From Nocardia niwae NBRC 108934 = DSM 45340 (GTDB taxonomy: Bacteria > Actinomycetota > Actinomycetes > Mycobacteriales > Mycobacteriaceae), in the NCBI RefSeq assembly GCF_001613465.1, contig NZ_BDCK01000016.1:310001-374000 (forward strand): 64,000 bases of DNA, read 5' to 3'. The translations under genes and the position numbers were made by a program. Shown one piece after another: positions 15,776 through 24,371 of the stretch. Positions within the stretch are counted from its first letter, which is position 1, and the number at the start of each line of letters is the position of its first letter. The notes under the pieces were generated by a model. The model saw only the letters and a list, made by a program, of their open reading frames with translations. It had not been told where the DNA came from and ran no database searches.

Positions 15776-16821
15776 TTGGCCATAACCTCCTCCTGCTCAC
15801 GGTCCTCAGCACCGTTGTCCTCGTGCGCCGGCTCGGCGTCGGCCGGTTCGGCCGCGGATCGCCGCCCACCGGGCTGCACCGGTTCGATCACCGGCACAGC
15901 GGGATCGACCGCGATCAGCCAGCGGCGCGCGGTCCGCTGGCGCCCGAGCAGGTCCCGGCCCTCTATGGTGCGCAGCACCCAGAGGGTCAGCAGCGCGACC
16001 GCCACACCCACCGCGTCGGCGAACGCGGTGAACAGCACCCCATCCGCTTGGGCCTGCAACGAATCCGCGGTGCGCCACAGTAGCGCGGCCGCCGCGACGA
16101 GGCCGCCGAAGACCCAGGCGACCCACCAGACCCGGACGGCCCGGACGATCCGGGGATCAGCGCGCAGCGCGGCCACTTCGCTCAGGAAAACTCCGGGCCA
16201 CAACAGGTTGACCACCGGGACCAGAGACCCGAACGCGAGTGCTCGCGGAGACCGCGGGTCGCGCCGGCCTTCGGCGGCGTAGGCCGACCGCCTGACCTCG
16301 ATGAGCGTTCCGACCGCGGCCACGGCCGCCAGCAGCGCGAGCACGATGGCGAGCACCCCCGCGCCGATCACCAGGGCGTCGGAAGTGAAGAGGACGGCGG
16401 GGTGGATCAGGCGCGTCCGGTTACGCAGCAAGACGGCGTAGCGCGCGAGCTCGGCGACGGCGGCCAGCCCGAATACGCCCGCGGTCGCGACGAGCAACCT
16501 GGTCACCGAATCGGTCAGTTTCCCGAACGGGCGCCGGACCGCGCCACCGGCCTGCGGCGGCGGGTCGATCAGACCCCAGCGTGGCATCTGCGTGTATCGA
16601 GGCGTGCGACTCCGCGTGGCCGACCGGGCGGACGGCTGCGCTCGGCGGCCGCGCTGGTCCGGTCTGCGCGCTATCCAGCGGTAGTTGCGGCGGTCGGCGG
16701 GCGCGTCGATCGGCGCGGGCGAGAGAAGGACGCCGCGGCAGCGCGGGCACCAATGCATCGGCGCCCCTTGCACGGCCCAGCGCGCCCCACAGCGCGCACA
16801 AGGTTGCACCACCGTACTCAC
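15772..16821 (-). CDS. Zinc-ribbon DUF4328 membrane protein (Rv3843c-like)
   Basis: 349 residues from GTG, with a GAGG ribosome binding site about eight bases upstream. The N-terminus has a zinc ribbon (CARCG then WCPRC). A linker and about six transmembrane helices follow, with the DUF4328 pattern: ALAFGSLVPVVNLLWPGVFL, then RIVRAVRVWWVAWVFGG. The C-terminus is acidic. The function is unknown. An in-frame ATG at 16902 would extend into the rhodanese gene and lacks support. It lies 20 bp after the rhodanese stop and overlaps glpQ1. Confidence 0.8.
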   Translation of the reverse strand: MSTVVQPCARCGARWAVQGAPMHWCPRCRGVLLSPAPIDAPADRRNYRWIARRPDQRGRRAQPSARSATRSRTPRYTQMPRWGLIDPPPQAGGAVRRPFGKLTDSVTRLLVATAGVFGLAAVAELARYAVLLRNRTRLIHPAVLFTSDALVIGAGVLAIVLALLAAVAAVGTLIEVRRSAYAAEGRRDPRSPRALAFGSLVPVVNLLWPGVFLSEVAALRADPRIVRAVRVWWVAWVFGGLVAAAALLWRTADSLQAQADGVLFTAFADAVGVAVALLTLWVLRTIEGRDLLGRQRTARRWLIAVDPAVPVIEPVQPGGRRSAAEPADAEPAHEDNGAEDREQEEVMAK

Positions 16822-16841
16822 CCGCGCACCTCGTTCTTTCG

Positions 16842-17210
16842 TCAGTAGATCTTCGCCTCGTGGTCGCCTTCCGCGACCAGCGGGCGGCCGGCCTGCTGCC
16901 ACGCCACCATGCCCCCGTGGACCTGAACGGCCTCATAGCCGATGTGCGTGAGGTATTCGACCACCTGCATGGACCGGCCGCCCTGCCTGCAGATGACGTA
17001 GAGCTCCGCGTCGTACTCCAGCTCGTCGACCCGGGCGGGGACGTCGACCATCGGGATGTGGATCGCCCCCGGGGCGTGTCCGAGCCGCCACTCGTCGTCC
17101 TCGCGGACGTCGAGCAGGATCGGTCGCGGCGTGTCGGCCGGCGCGGGGACGCTGTCGAATTCGGCAGGCACGTCCTCCACCGTGACCGACGGAACGTGGG
17201 GGCTCGTCAC
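16842..17210 (-). CDS. Rhodanese-like domain protein
   Basis: 122 residues, a single rhodanese domain. The DVREDDEWRLGHAPGAIHIP motif and the active-site loop CRQGGRS are present; the cysteine would carry a persulfide. The product is a small cytosolic sulfurtransferase or thiol-signalling protein with unknown acceptor. It is the first gene of the minus-strand operon with DUF4328 and glpQ1. Its 5' end faces the DnaA-box-like cluster. Confidence 0.9.
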   Translation of the reverse strand: MTSPHVPSVTVEDVPAEFDSVPAPADTPRPILLDVREDDEWRLGHAPGAIHIPMVDVPARVDELEYDAELYVICRQGGRSMQVVEYLTHIGYEAVQVHGGMVAWQQAGRPLVAEGDHEAKIY

Positions 17211-17725
17211 AGATTCGATCCTGCCATGGGCGGCGGGCCGCCGTGCAGTTCCATGGCCGGGGAGCGGGCTCGACAGCGGGCGACGACTTCAGGTATGTTC
17301 TCCCCTCCGGAACTCGACCGCGCCCCTGCTCGATGCTGGTTGTGCATAACTCGGGCGAAGTTATCCACATAATCCACAGCCTGATCCACAAGGCGCAGCT
17401 ACCGGCCGCCATTTCCCGAGTTCACACCCCTTCACAGCAACTGATCAGTTACCGAATCGGGGGATATTCCAAACTTTCGGTCTGCAATCGCCCGCCCGAC
17501 CCTATCGAGCGACAGGGTTCACCCCCTAATGGCAGCGATGCGAATGACCGATCCGGGACTCCCCTCCTGTCATCCCGGAGCGGCCATTCGTCGCCGACCT
17601 CGGAACCTGCGGCCGAAGAGGTTCCGATATCTACTTGGACGGGGCCGGGCCGCGATCGGTTCCATCGAATCCAGAACGCCGCCGAAATACCGCGATCCGG
17701 CAGTGCCGATCGGTAGCCTTGGCCT
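17211..17725. other. Divergent intergenic region with DnaA-box-like cluster
   Basis: 515 bp between divergent genes. It is locally less GC-rich than its surroundings between about 17330 and 17480. No gene is supported. It contains four DnaA-box-like 9-mers at 17341-17390. Confidence 0.6.
17341..17390. promoter_or_regulatory. Cluster of four DnaA-box-like 9-mers
   Basis: TGTGCATAA (17341-17349, the reverse complement of TTATGCACA), TTATCCACA (17361-17369), TAATCCACA (17370-17378) and TGATCCACA (17382-17390). The first two fit the consensus TTATNCACA perfectly; the others differ at the second position only (third base A retained). Three are in the same orientation. Confidence 0.6.
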
Positions 17726-18337
17726 ATGAACGCGAGCAGGGGGATACGCCACGGAATGGATACCGCAGGGCTGAACATCGCGTTGTCCGAGGCCACGTGC
17801 CTCGGGCTCGCGGTCGATCAGCCCGCGGGCGAACTGCGACTCGACCTCGAGGTCCTGACGCTTCCCGAAGAGGGGACAGCCACCGAGGACTACCAGGTGC
17901 AGCTGACGTTCACCGGCGTGAGCCGGGTCGCCGCGTCGCTGCGCACACAGCACTGGGACGACCTCGAGCCGCAGGTGCTGCCGCTGCAATTGGACGGTCT
18001 GGACGAGGCCATCCGAAGCTTCGGCGGTGGACGGCTGCACGGTTGGGAGTTCATCGACCTCGACGACAGCAGCTGGGCGCTGTGGAGCGAACTGCTCAGC
18101 TTCGACACCCGGATCCGGGATGACGAAGCCCCGCACGTCCTGGAGTTCTCCCAAGAGGAGGGCATCGATCCGCGCGAGCTGGACATCCGGGTGTGGTTCG
18201 ACGACATCGTCGTGCACGACGCGCGCGGCAAGCAGATTCCCCTGCCGGACTTCGTCGCGGGCGGCGCGCGATGGTGGCAGGCGCACGACGCGGGTGATCC
18301 CCGGGCGACACGGCCCGGTATCGCTCCGCCGCTGTGA
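17726..18337 (+). CDS. Conserved-looking hypothetical protein
   Basis: 203 residues, acidic and soluble, rich in beta-type segments such as DYQVQLTFTGVSRVAASLR and ELDIRVWFDDIVVHDARGK. There is no signal or membrane segment and I recognise no family. A second in-frame ATG at 17756 (MDTAGLNIALSEATCLGL) is an alternative start. It is expressed away from the DnaA-box-like cluster, with its stop convergent to msrA. Confidence 0.7.
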   Translation: MNASRGIRHGMDTAGLNIALSEATCLGLAVDQPAGELRLDLEVLTLPEEGTATEDYQVQLTFTGVSRVAASLRTQHWDDLEPQVLPLQLDGLDEAIRSFGGGRLHGWEFIDLDDSSWALWSELLSFDTRIRDDEAPHVLEFSQEEGIDPRELDIRVWFDDIVVHDARGKQIPLPDFVAGGARWWQAHDAGDPRATRPGIAPPL

Positions 18338-18403
18338 GCGCCGCACCCGGAATCGTCCCGAGCCGACCGCGCATCCGCTGATCGGATGTGCGGTCTTCCG
18401 CGC

Positions 18404-19084
18404 TCAGGCGCCTGTGCCCACCGGGCAGCTCACTCCGGTGGCGTGCACCGGGCAATATCCGCCGGGGTTCTTCGCCAGATACTGCTGGTGATAGCCCTCG
18501 GCGTAGTAGAAGGCCGCCAGGCCGGGCAGCGGCGCGATCTCCGTGGTGATCTGCCCGTATCCCGCCGCGGCGAGGCGCTTGCCGTATGCCTCGGCCGTCG
18601 AGCGGACGAGATCCGCCTGCTCGGCGCCGAAGGTGAAGACGGCCGAACGATATTGGGTGCCGCGGTCGTTGCCCTGGCGCATGCCCTGGGTGGGGTCGTG
18701 GTTCTCCCAGAAGTGTTTCAGGATGCCTGCGTAGTCGATCACCGCGGGGTCGAACACGACGAGCACCGCTTCGGTGTGCCCCGTCCGTCCGCTGCAGACC
18801 TCTTCGTAGGTCGGGTTCGGCGTATACCCGCCGACATAGCCGACTGCCGTGGCGTAGACGCCCCCGAGCTCCCAGAAGCTCTTCTCCGCACCCCAGAAAC
18901 ACCCCATCGCGACGACCGCGAGCTGGAGTTCTCCCGGGAACGGCGGACGGATCGGGTGACCGTTGACGTAGTGGGTATCCGGCACGTCGAGCGGCTCCGC
19001 CCGGCCGGGCAGTGCTCGCTCGGGCGCGACCATGACGGGTTCGGGGAGGCTCAGACGCCCCACTAGTTCGTCGTACCACGACAT
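18404..19084 (-). CDS. msrA: Peptide methionine sulfoxide reductase MsrA
   Basis: 226 residues. The catalytic motif [12 protein letters not shown] contains the redox cysteine. [33 protein letters not shown] and GTQYRSAVF are all MsrA landmarks. The C-terminus [16 protein letters not shown] carries further cysteines for thiol recycling. It reduces S-methionine sulfoxide in oxidised proteins. It is divergent from sodA across 191 bp, so two oxidative-stress genes share one control region. Confidence 0.93.
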   Translation of the reverse strand: MSWYDELVGRLSLPEPVMVAPERALPGRAEPLDVPDTHYVNGHPIRPPFPGELQLAVVAMGCFWGAEKSFWELGGVYATAVGYVGGYTPNPTYEEVCSGRTGHTEAVLVVFDPAVIDYAGILKHFWENHDPTQGMRQGNDRGTQYRSAVFTFGAEQADLVRSTAEAYGKRLAAAGYGQITTEIAPLPGLAAFYYAEGYHQQYLAKNPGGYCPVHATGVSCPVGTGA

Positions 19085-19153
19085 GGTTCGATGCTACGCG
19101 TGCGTTTCCAGTGGGGCCGATGTGCGTGATGTGACGGTGCACCACCCGCTGTG

Positions 19154-19169
19154 TGTGAGCGGCGTCACC
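19154..19169. promoter_or_regulatory. Candidate CRP-type site between msrA and sodA
   Basis: TGTGA-GCGGCG-TCACC matches the mycobacterial CRP consensus TGTGA-N6-TCACA at 9 of the 10 defined bases. It lies about 105 bp before the sodA start and 70 bp before msrA. Confidence 0.4.
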
Positions 19170-19275
19170 GGAATGTGCGGGCGTGGGCCCGAGTTGGAAT
19201 CGACCGGGTGTACGAATGATGGTTGGCTGTGCTCGGAACAACGGGCACAACCGGCCCGACATAGGAAGGGACATC

Positions 19276-19899
19276 GTGGCTGAGTACACGCTGCCAGATC
19301 TGGATTACGACTACAGCGCCCTGGAGCCCCACATCTCCGGGCAGATCAACGAGCTTCATCATTCCAAGCACCACGCCGCGTACGTCGCCGGTGCGAACAC
19401 CGCGTTGGAGAAGCTGGAAGCCGCTCGCGAGTCGGGCGATCACAGCGCCATCTTCCTGCACGAGAAGAACCTCGCGTTCCACCTGGGTGGGCACGTCAAC
19501 CACTCGATCTGGTGGAAGAACCTCTCCCCCAACGGCGGCGACAAGCCGGTCGGCGAGCTCGCCGCGGCGATCGACGACCAGTTCGGTTCGTTCGACAAGT
19601 TCCGCGCGCAGTTCACCGCGGCGGCCAACGGCCTGCAGGGCTCCGGCTGGGCGGTGCTCGGCTTCGACACCCTCGGCCAGAAGCTGCTGACCTTCCAGCT
19701 CTACGACCAGCAGGCCAACGTCCCGCTGGGCATCATCCCGCTGCTGCAGGTCGACATGTGGGAGCACGCCTTCTACCTGCAGTACAAGAACGTCAAGGCG
19801 GACTACGTCACCGCTTTCTGGAACGTCGTCAACTGGGCCGACGTGCAGGAGCGCTTCGCCAAGGCGACCTCGCAGGCCAAGGGCCTCATCTTCGGCTGA
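19276..19899 (+). CDS. sodA: Superoxide dismutase (Fe/Mn family, Mn-type residue)
   Basis: 207 residues from GTG with the ribosome binding site AGGAAGGG at 19263-19270; the length equals mycobacterial SodA. Metal ligands are H28 (ELHHSKHH), H76 (GGHVNHS), D160 and H164 ([11 protein letters not shown]). Residue 145 is Gln ([10 protein letters not shown]), where iron-using M. tuberculosis SodA has His, which points to manganese. It dismutates superoxide in the cytosol; mycobacterial orthologues are also found outside the cell without a signal peptide. A longer open frame upstream (from 19183) is not needed. Confidence 0.93.
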   Translation: MAEYTLPDLDYDYSALEPHISGQINELHHSKHHAAYVAGANTALEKLEAARESGDHSAIFLHEKNLAFHLGGHVNHSIWWKNLSPNGGDKPVGELAAAIDDQFGSFDKFRAQFTAAANGLQGSGWAVLGFDTLGQKLLTFQLYDQQANVPLGIIPLLQVDMWEHAFYLQYKNVKADYVTAFWNVVNWADVQERFAKATSQAKGLIFG

Positions 19900-20206
19900 G
19901 CCGGCTCAGCGCCCGAACCGGGTCCGCGAATCCGTCCGCCCCGCGCGGACCGGATCGCGGGCCCGTTCCGCTTTCCGGCGACGCGGGCGCGTTGCCGAGC
20001 CCGCCGCCCCCAGCCCGCGTTTCGGGACACGGCGAGGTGGGGCCCCATCCGCCGGGGACGCAGCCTGATTGCCCGCCGAGCGGCTTCCGGCTGTCCGATT
20101 GGCACTCTTTGGTACTTGTGTGCCAGGTGACTCGTGGTTCATATTCGGGAATCCACATAAAAAGTACGGGCAAGGTCGCCCCCGGGTTCGACAACGGGAG
20201 GCAGGA

Positions 20207-20734
20207 ATGCGCACGAACGAACCGATCGGCATCACGCCGTTCCACTCGCGCGGGTCGCTACGTGGCTTCGTGATCTCCGGCCGCTGGCCGGACACGACCA
20301 AGGAGTGGGCCCAGGTGCTGGTCCTGGCGGTGCGCGTGGCGACGCTACCGGGCCTGCTGACGACCTCGACGGTGTTCGGAGTCCGCGAGGACCTGCCCGA
20401 CGATCCCGCCCCCGGCACGGTCGGCCTGGTGATCGCCGAGGGCCCGGTCCTCGGTGACGAAGCCGTCGAGCCGGGTCACTTCGCCGAGCATGTGCCACCG
20501 GCGCTGCTGATGCTGCATCCGCCCTGCGAGACGCGCCCGTCGCTGCCCGAATGCACGGGCGCGGCATCCGGGTGTGTTCTGCTGCCCGGCGTGCCCCATC
20601 TCGGTTTGGAACACCGCGCCGCTTGGGCGGAGGCGGAGTCCGACGGCACGGTTACGTCCCTGGTCAGCCGGGTCGGACTCGACCCGATCAGCGATCCCGA
20701 CACCGCGGTTCTGGCCATGCTGCTGGCCGCGTGA
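20207..20734 (+). CDS. Conserved-looking hypothetical protein
   Basis: 175 residues from ATG with the strong Shine-Dalgarno GGGAGG about 6 bases upstream. The protein is soluble, with a segment ITPFHSRGSLRGFVISGRWP near the N-terminus and TKEWAQVLVLAVRVATLPGLL. Four cysteines occur in the centre (PPCETRPSLPECTGAASGCV). I recognise no family. It lies between sodA and the manganese riboswitch; a functional link is not shown. Confidence 0.7.
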   Translation: MRTNEPIGITPFHSRGSLRGFVISGRWPDTTKEWAQVLVLAVRVATLPGLLTTSTVFGVREDLPDDPAPGTVGLVIAEGPVLGDEAVEPGHFAEHVPPALLMLHPPCETRPSLPECTGAASGCVLLPGVPHLGLEHRAAWAEAESDGTVTSLVSRVGLDPISDPDTAVLAMLLAA

Positions 20735-20840
20735 GGGTAACCGAAATTCGCCACGTGGATCGCCAAACTTATTGTGCGCATTGCGATTTCGATTACAGCG
20801 GGTTGGCATGAGCGGCTTGCCCGGGTAGAGTCGGCTGCAG

Positions 20841-20948
20841 CGAAGGGGAGTAGCCCCCAATCGCGCAGTCGACATACTGACCCGCCGGCCCACCCGGGCC
20901 CGGGTCCGGCTGTGTGAACCGGCATTCGTCCGGTGGGCGAGACCTTCG
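20841..20948 (+). promoter_or_regulatory. yybP-ykoY (manganese) riboswitch
   Basis: The class signature AAGGGGAGTAGC is at 20843-20854, followed by GTCGACATACTGACC and, at the 3' end, CGGTGGGCGAGACCTT. The closing helix P1 pairs CGAAGG (20841-20846) with CCTTCG (20943-20948) perfectly. This class senses Mn2+ and turns on exporter genes. It sits 80 bp upstream of a TMEM165-type exporter gene, its commonest target. Confidence 0.85.
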
Positions 20949-21028
20949 GCCTGGACAACCATTTCGTTGTCGGCCGGAGTCCACCCGTTTCTCCGACCGG
21001 CAGGCCGGAGACCTGGGAGCCGCCACAC

Positions 21029-21805
21029 ATGATCGCCACCGTATTGCTGAGTATCGGCATCGTCTTCCTCGCCGAGCTGGGCGACAAGTCCCAGCTCATG
21101 GCGCTGACGTTCGCGCTGCGCTATCGCTGGTGGGTGGTGCTCGGCGGCATCGCGACGGCCTCCGCGGCGGTGCATCTGATCTCGGTCGGCGTCGGATACT
21201 TCCTCGGCGCGGCCCTGCCGACTCGGGCGATTGCGCTGATCGCCGCCGTCACCTTCCTGGCCGTCGGTCTGTGGACCCTGCGCGAGCATTTCGGTCCCGG
21301 CGACGACGACCCGCAGCCGAAGACGCCGAAGGCCGCCGGTGCGCCGTTCTTCGTGGTGCTGTCCGCGTTCCTGCTCGCCGAGCTGGGTGATCGCACCATG
21401 TTCGCGACCGCCGCGCTGGCCACCGACTACGACTGGGCGGGCGTCTGGCTGGGCTCGACCATCGGCATGGTCGCCGCCGACGCGCTCGCCATCGCGCTGG
21501 GCATCCTGGTCGGCAAGCACCTGCCGGAGCACGCCATCGGCATCGGCTCGGGCCTGCTGTTCCTCTACTTCGGTGCGGCGACCCTGCTCGGCGCGGCCGC
21601 ACCCGGCCTCGGCGCCGTCGCGGTCGCCGGGCTCGCGGCGCTCGTCCCCGCACTGGCCGGTGCGGCGCTGCTGCTCACGCGGATGACTCACCGCGCGCGT
21701 CCAGCGCCGCCCCATACAGTCCGCCACCCCGGCGCACCAGCTCGAGCAGCGGTTCCCGCAGCGCCAGCAGACCACCCGAGTCCCCGGCCGCGATCCGGGC
21801 GGTGA
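21029..21805 (+). CDS. TMEM165/GDT1 (UPF0016) family manganese exporter
   Basis: 258 residues with about six transmembrane helices in two repeats. Each repeat holds the family motif ExGD(K/R)(S/T): AELGDKSQLMALTFALRY near residue 15 and AELGDRTMFATAALA near residue 125. The family transports Mn2+ (and Ca2+), and in bacteria it exports excess Mn2+. The upstream Mn2+ riboswitch supports this role. The ATG at 21029 starts MIATVLLSIGIVFLAELGDK, as in the family. The last ~40 residues (Pro/Ala/Arg-rich) are unusual and overlap the 3' end of the convergent TetR gene by 131 bp. Confidence 0.88.
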   Translation: MIATVLLSIGIVFLAELGDKSQLMALTFALRYRWWVVLGGIATASAAVHLISVGVGYFLGAALPTRAIALIAAVTFLAVGLWTLREHFGPGDDDPQPKTPKAAGAPFFVVLSAFLLAELGDRTMFATAALATDYDWAGVWLGSTIGMVAADALAIALGILVGKHLPEHAIGIGSGLLFLYFGAATLLGAAAPGLGAVAVAGLAALVPALAGAALLLTRMTHRARPAPPHTVRHPGAPARAAVPAAPADHPSPRPRSGR

Positions 21806-22352
21806 CCATCGAACCGACCGCCGCGACCAAGGCCTGACAGGCGAAGCGCTGCTGCTCGGTCCGCGCGTCGAGCACGGCGGCGATCAATTCGACGAACCGC
21901 TCCTGCAGCTGGGCCCGGCGCGCGATGGCCGCCGACCCCACCGCGAACACCTCGACCAAGAACAGCCGCGCGCTCGCCGGGTCGTCCACCAGATACTGGA
22001 GATAGGCGCGCAGGATCCGGTCCATCCGCGCCATGGCGTCGCCGTCGCCCGGTGCGGGCGAGACCTCGTCCTGCTCGGTGGCCTCGGCGATCCGGTCCAG
22101 CAGCAGCTGCACCGCGCGCTGATAGGCCGCCTCGAAACAGTCCTCTTTGGAACGGAACTGCTCGTAGAACGTTTCCCGCGACACGCCCGCCCGCTTGAGG
22201 ATCGCCGCGACAGATGTTCCGATGTAACCGTTCTCGGCCATGGCCTCCGCCGTCGCGACGAGGATCCGCTCACGCTGCGAGGCGATCACCTGCTCCCGCG
22301 GCAGGCCGTGCCTGCCTCGGGGCAGGCGTGCGCTGAGGGCCGATTCGGTCAT
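21675..22352 (-). CDS. TetR family transcriptional regulator
   Basis: 225 residues. The N-terminal helix-turn-helix reads GTSVAAILKRAGVSRETFYEQF followed by KEDCFEAAY, typical of TetR repressors. The C-terminal ligand and dimerisation region is helical and not characteristic. It is divergent from the SDR gene across 199 bp and is the likely regulator of that gene. The longer upstream extension of the frame is antisense to the SDR gene and is rejected. The 3' end overlaps the exporter tail. Confidence 0.88.
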   Translation of the reverse strand: MTESALSARLPRGRHGLPREQVIASQRERILVATAEAMAENGYIGTSVAAILKRAGVSRETFYEQFRSKEDCFEAAYQRAVQLLLDRIAEATEQDEVSPAPGDGDAMARMDRILRAYLQYLVDDPASARLFLVEVFAVGSAAIARRAQLQERFVELIAAVLDARTEQQRFACQALVAAVGSMVTARIAAGDSGGLLALREPLLELVRRGGGLYGAALDARGESSA

Positions 22353-22551
22353 ACGGAGACTCCGGTGTTCGGTAGAGCTGACTGGGCTGTTCCATTCTGC
22401 GTGGTCGGTTCTGCCGCCCTGCCGGACAGGGTGCGCGCCGGGAACACCGATCGGTAACAAGTCGCGGGAGCCGTGCAGGGCCGCGCGCCGAGCACCGGTT
22501 AGGGTGCAATTGACGAAAGGCCAACTGGCTGTCACAAACGAGAGGACCATC

Positions 22552-23319
22552 GTGGAGATTTCGGGTTCCGCCGCCATTGTCACCGGAGGCGCATCGGGCC
22601 TCGGCGCCGCCACCGCCAAGCGTTTCGCCGAACTCGGCGCCACCGTCTTCGGACTCGATGTACCGCAGTCGATCGAGCGCGCCGGCGACAACGTGCCCGC
22701 CGGGGTCACCCTCATTCCCGCCGATGTCACCAGCAATGACGAAGTCAGCGCGGCCGTCGCGCAGGTCGCCGAGTCCGGCGCGCCGCTGCGCATCGTGGTC
22801 AACTGCGCCGGTGTCGGCTGGGCAGGCCGCATCCTGTCCAAGAACGGCCCGCACGACCTGGAGCTGTTCCGCACGGTCATCACGGTGAACCTGCTCGGCA
22901 CCTTCAACGTCATGCGGCTGGCCGCCGACGCGATCGCCAAGACCGACGCCGTGGACGAGTACGGCCAGCGCGGCGTGATCATCAACACCGCCTCGGTCGC
23001 CGCGTTCGAGGGCCAGATCGGTCAGATCGCCTACTCCGCGTCCAAGGGCGGCGTGCACGGCATGACCGTTCCGGCCGCGCGTGACCTGGCTCAGTTCGGC
23101 ATCCGGGTGAACACCATCGCCCCCGGCATCATCGACACCCCGATGCTGGCCGGCGTCACCGAGGAGTACCGCAAGGGCCTCGAGGCGGGTGTGCCCTTCC
23201 CGTCCCGCCTCGGCCGCCCGGACGAGTACGCGCAGCTGTCGCAGTACATCGTCGAGCACGACTACCTGAACGGCGAGACGATCCGTATGGACGGCGCACT
23301 GCGGATGGCGCCGCGGTAG
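22552..23319 (+). CDS. SDR family oxidoreductase (3-hydroxyacyl-CoA dehydrogenase type)
   Basis: 255 residues from GTG with GAGAGGA upstream. The NAD-binding TGGASGLG motif is at residues 11-18; the NCAG motif is in VVNCAGVGWAG; the catalytic Ser-Tyr-Lys set is in TASVAAFEGQIGQIAYSASK. The sequence ends in an HDYLNGETIRMDGALRMAPR-type tail typical of type II 3-hydroxyacyl-CoA dehydrogenases (HSD17B10-like), which act in branched-chain fatty acid or amino acid breakdown. The exact substrate is inferred. It is divergent from the TetR gene. Confidence 0.85.
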   Translation: MEISGSAAIVTGGASGLGAATAKRFAELGATVFGLDVPQSIERAGDNVPAGVTLIPADVTSNDEVSAAVAQVAESGAPLRIVVNCAGVGWAGRILSKNGPHDLELFRTVITVNLLGTFNVMRLAADAIAKTDAVDEYGQRGVIINTASVAAFEGQIGQIAYSASKGGVHGMTVPAARDLAQFGIRVNTIAPGIIDTPMLAGVTEEYRKGLEAGVPFPSRLGRPDEYAQLSQYIVEHDYLNGETIRMDGALRMAPR

Positions 23320-23338
23320 TACCGCTCGGTTGTCCCGC

Positions 23339-23373
23339 CAGCGCGCGGCTCTTCCTCGGAGGGTCGCGCGCTG
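23339..23373. terminator. Bidirectional stem-loop terminator
   Basis: CAGCGCGCG / CGCGCGCTG, a 9-bp stem around a 17-base loop, between the convergent SDR and methyltransferase genes. Confidence 0.6.
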
Positions 23374-23380
23374 TCGTCTC

Positions 23381-24199
23381 TCACCCCTGCGGCTTGTGAC
23401 CGATGCCGAGGTACGCCGTGGTGGACAATGGGCAGTTCGGCCGGTACTTCTCAGCGAGGAAAGTCTTCATGACGGCTGCGCGGCGCGCCCATTCCTCCGC
23501 GCTCACACTGTGGCGCATGAGTTCCAGCGGAGCGCTGCTGCGCACCATGGTCTCCCACATCTCCTCGTGGTCGGCGAAGGTCAGCGCGATCGAATGCCGC
23601 TGGATGGATACCGCTTCGAAGCCCGCGCCGCGCATCTCCGATTCGAAGACCTCGGGATTCTCCAGACTCAGGAAGTTCGGTTGCGGCTCCTGGATGTTCG
23701 GGTCGGCCGCGGTCAAGGCGCCGAACATCATCCGCATCAGCGGCGAATCCGCGATCGGCGCCCAACTCGACACCACCGCGGTGCCGCCCGGCCGCAGCAC
23801 GCGGAACAGTTCGGCGAACCCACGACCGCGATCAGGAAAGAACATCAGGCCGAACATGGAGAACCCCGCGTCGAACCGGTCGGATTCGTACGGCAGCTCC
23901 TGGCCGTCGCCCACCCGCGCCTGAATATTCGTCAGCCCGGCGGCGGCTGCGTCCTTCGCCAGGCGCGCGATCATCGACTCCGCGAAATCGATGGCATCGA
24001 TCTGCGCCACGCTGCGCGCTGCCAGCAGACTCAGCGTGCCCGGCCCCGCCGCGACGTCCACGATCCGCGACGCGCGCGACAACGACGCGAACTCGAGTGC
24101 CCGCGCCGCGAACGGCTGCATGATGGCAGGTGCGAACTCGGCGTATCCGTCGGCGACGAGATCCCATGGCTCGGCGACGGCAAGCGGGTTTGCGGACAT
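23381..24199 (-). CDS. Class I SAM-dependent methyltransferase
   Basis: 272 residues. Motif I is VDVAAGPGTLSLLAARS, the acidic end of strand 2 is DAIDFAESMI, motif II-like is VGDGQELPYESDRFDAG, and motif III is FRVLRPGGTAVVSSW: a UbiE/COQ5-like small-molecule methyltransferase. Substrate unknown. The start has AAAGGA upstream. The gene is monocistronic between two terminators. Confidence 0.85.
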   Translation of the reverse strand: MSANPLAVAEPWDLVADGYAEFAPAIMQPFAARALEFASLSRASRIVDVAAGPGTLSLLAARSVAQIDAIDFAESMIARLAKDAAAAGLTNIQARVGDGQELPYESDRFDAGFSMFGLMFFPDRGRGFAELFRVLRPGGTAVVSSWAPIADSPLMRMMFGALTAADPNIQEPQPNFLSLENPEVFESEMRGAGFEAVSIQRHSIALTFADHEEMWETMVRSSAPLELMRHSVSAEEWARRAAVMKTFLAEKYRPNCPLSTTAYLGIGHKPQG

Positions 24200-24329
24200 G
24201 TTGTGACGATCCTTTCAGACATCCACATCTAACCGCGCCACCCGGGGGCGAACTCCCCAGTTCTGCGAATATGCCACCTAGACGGCCACCGTAACCGGGA
24301 AATGGCCCAAACATCAACGACCGCAAGCC

Positions 24330-24365
24330 GCGACCGGAGGACACGGCGTGGTCCTCCGGTCGCGA
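24330..24365 (-). terminator. Stem-loop terminator after htpG
   Basis: Perfect 14-bp stem CGCGACCGGAGGAC / GTCCTCCGGTCGCG with an 8-base loop, immediately downstream of the htpG stop on the minus strand. Confidence 0.85.
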
Positions 24366-24371
24366 ACGGGT

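Noticed and set aside
17341..17390. Chromosomal origin of replication
   Set aside because: Only four boxes in 50 bp and no dnaA, dnaN, rpmH or gyrase genes nearby; kept only as a DnaA-box-like cluster.
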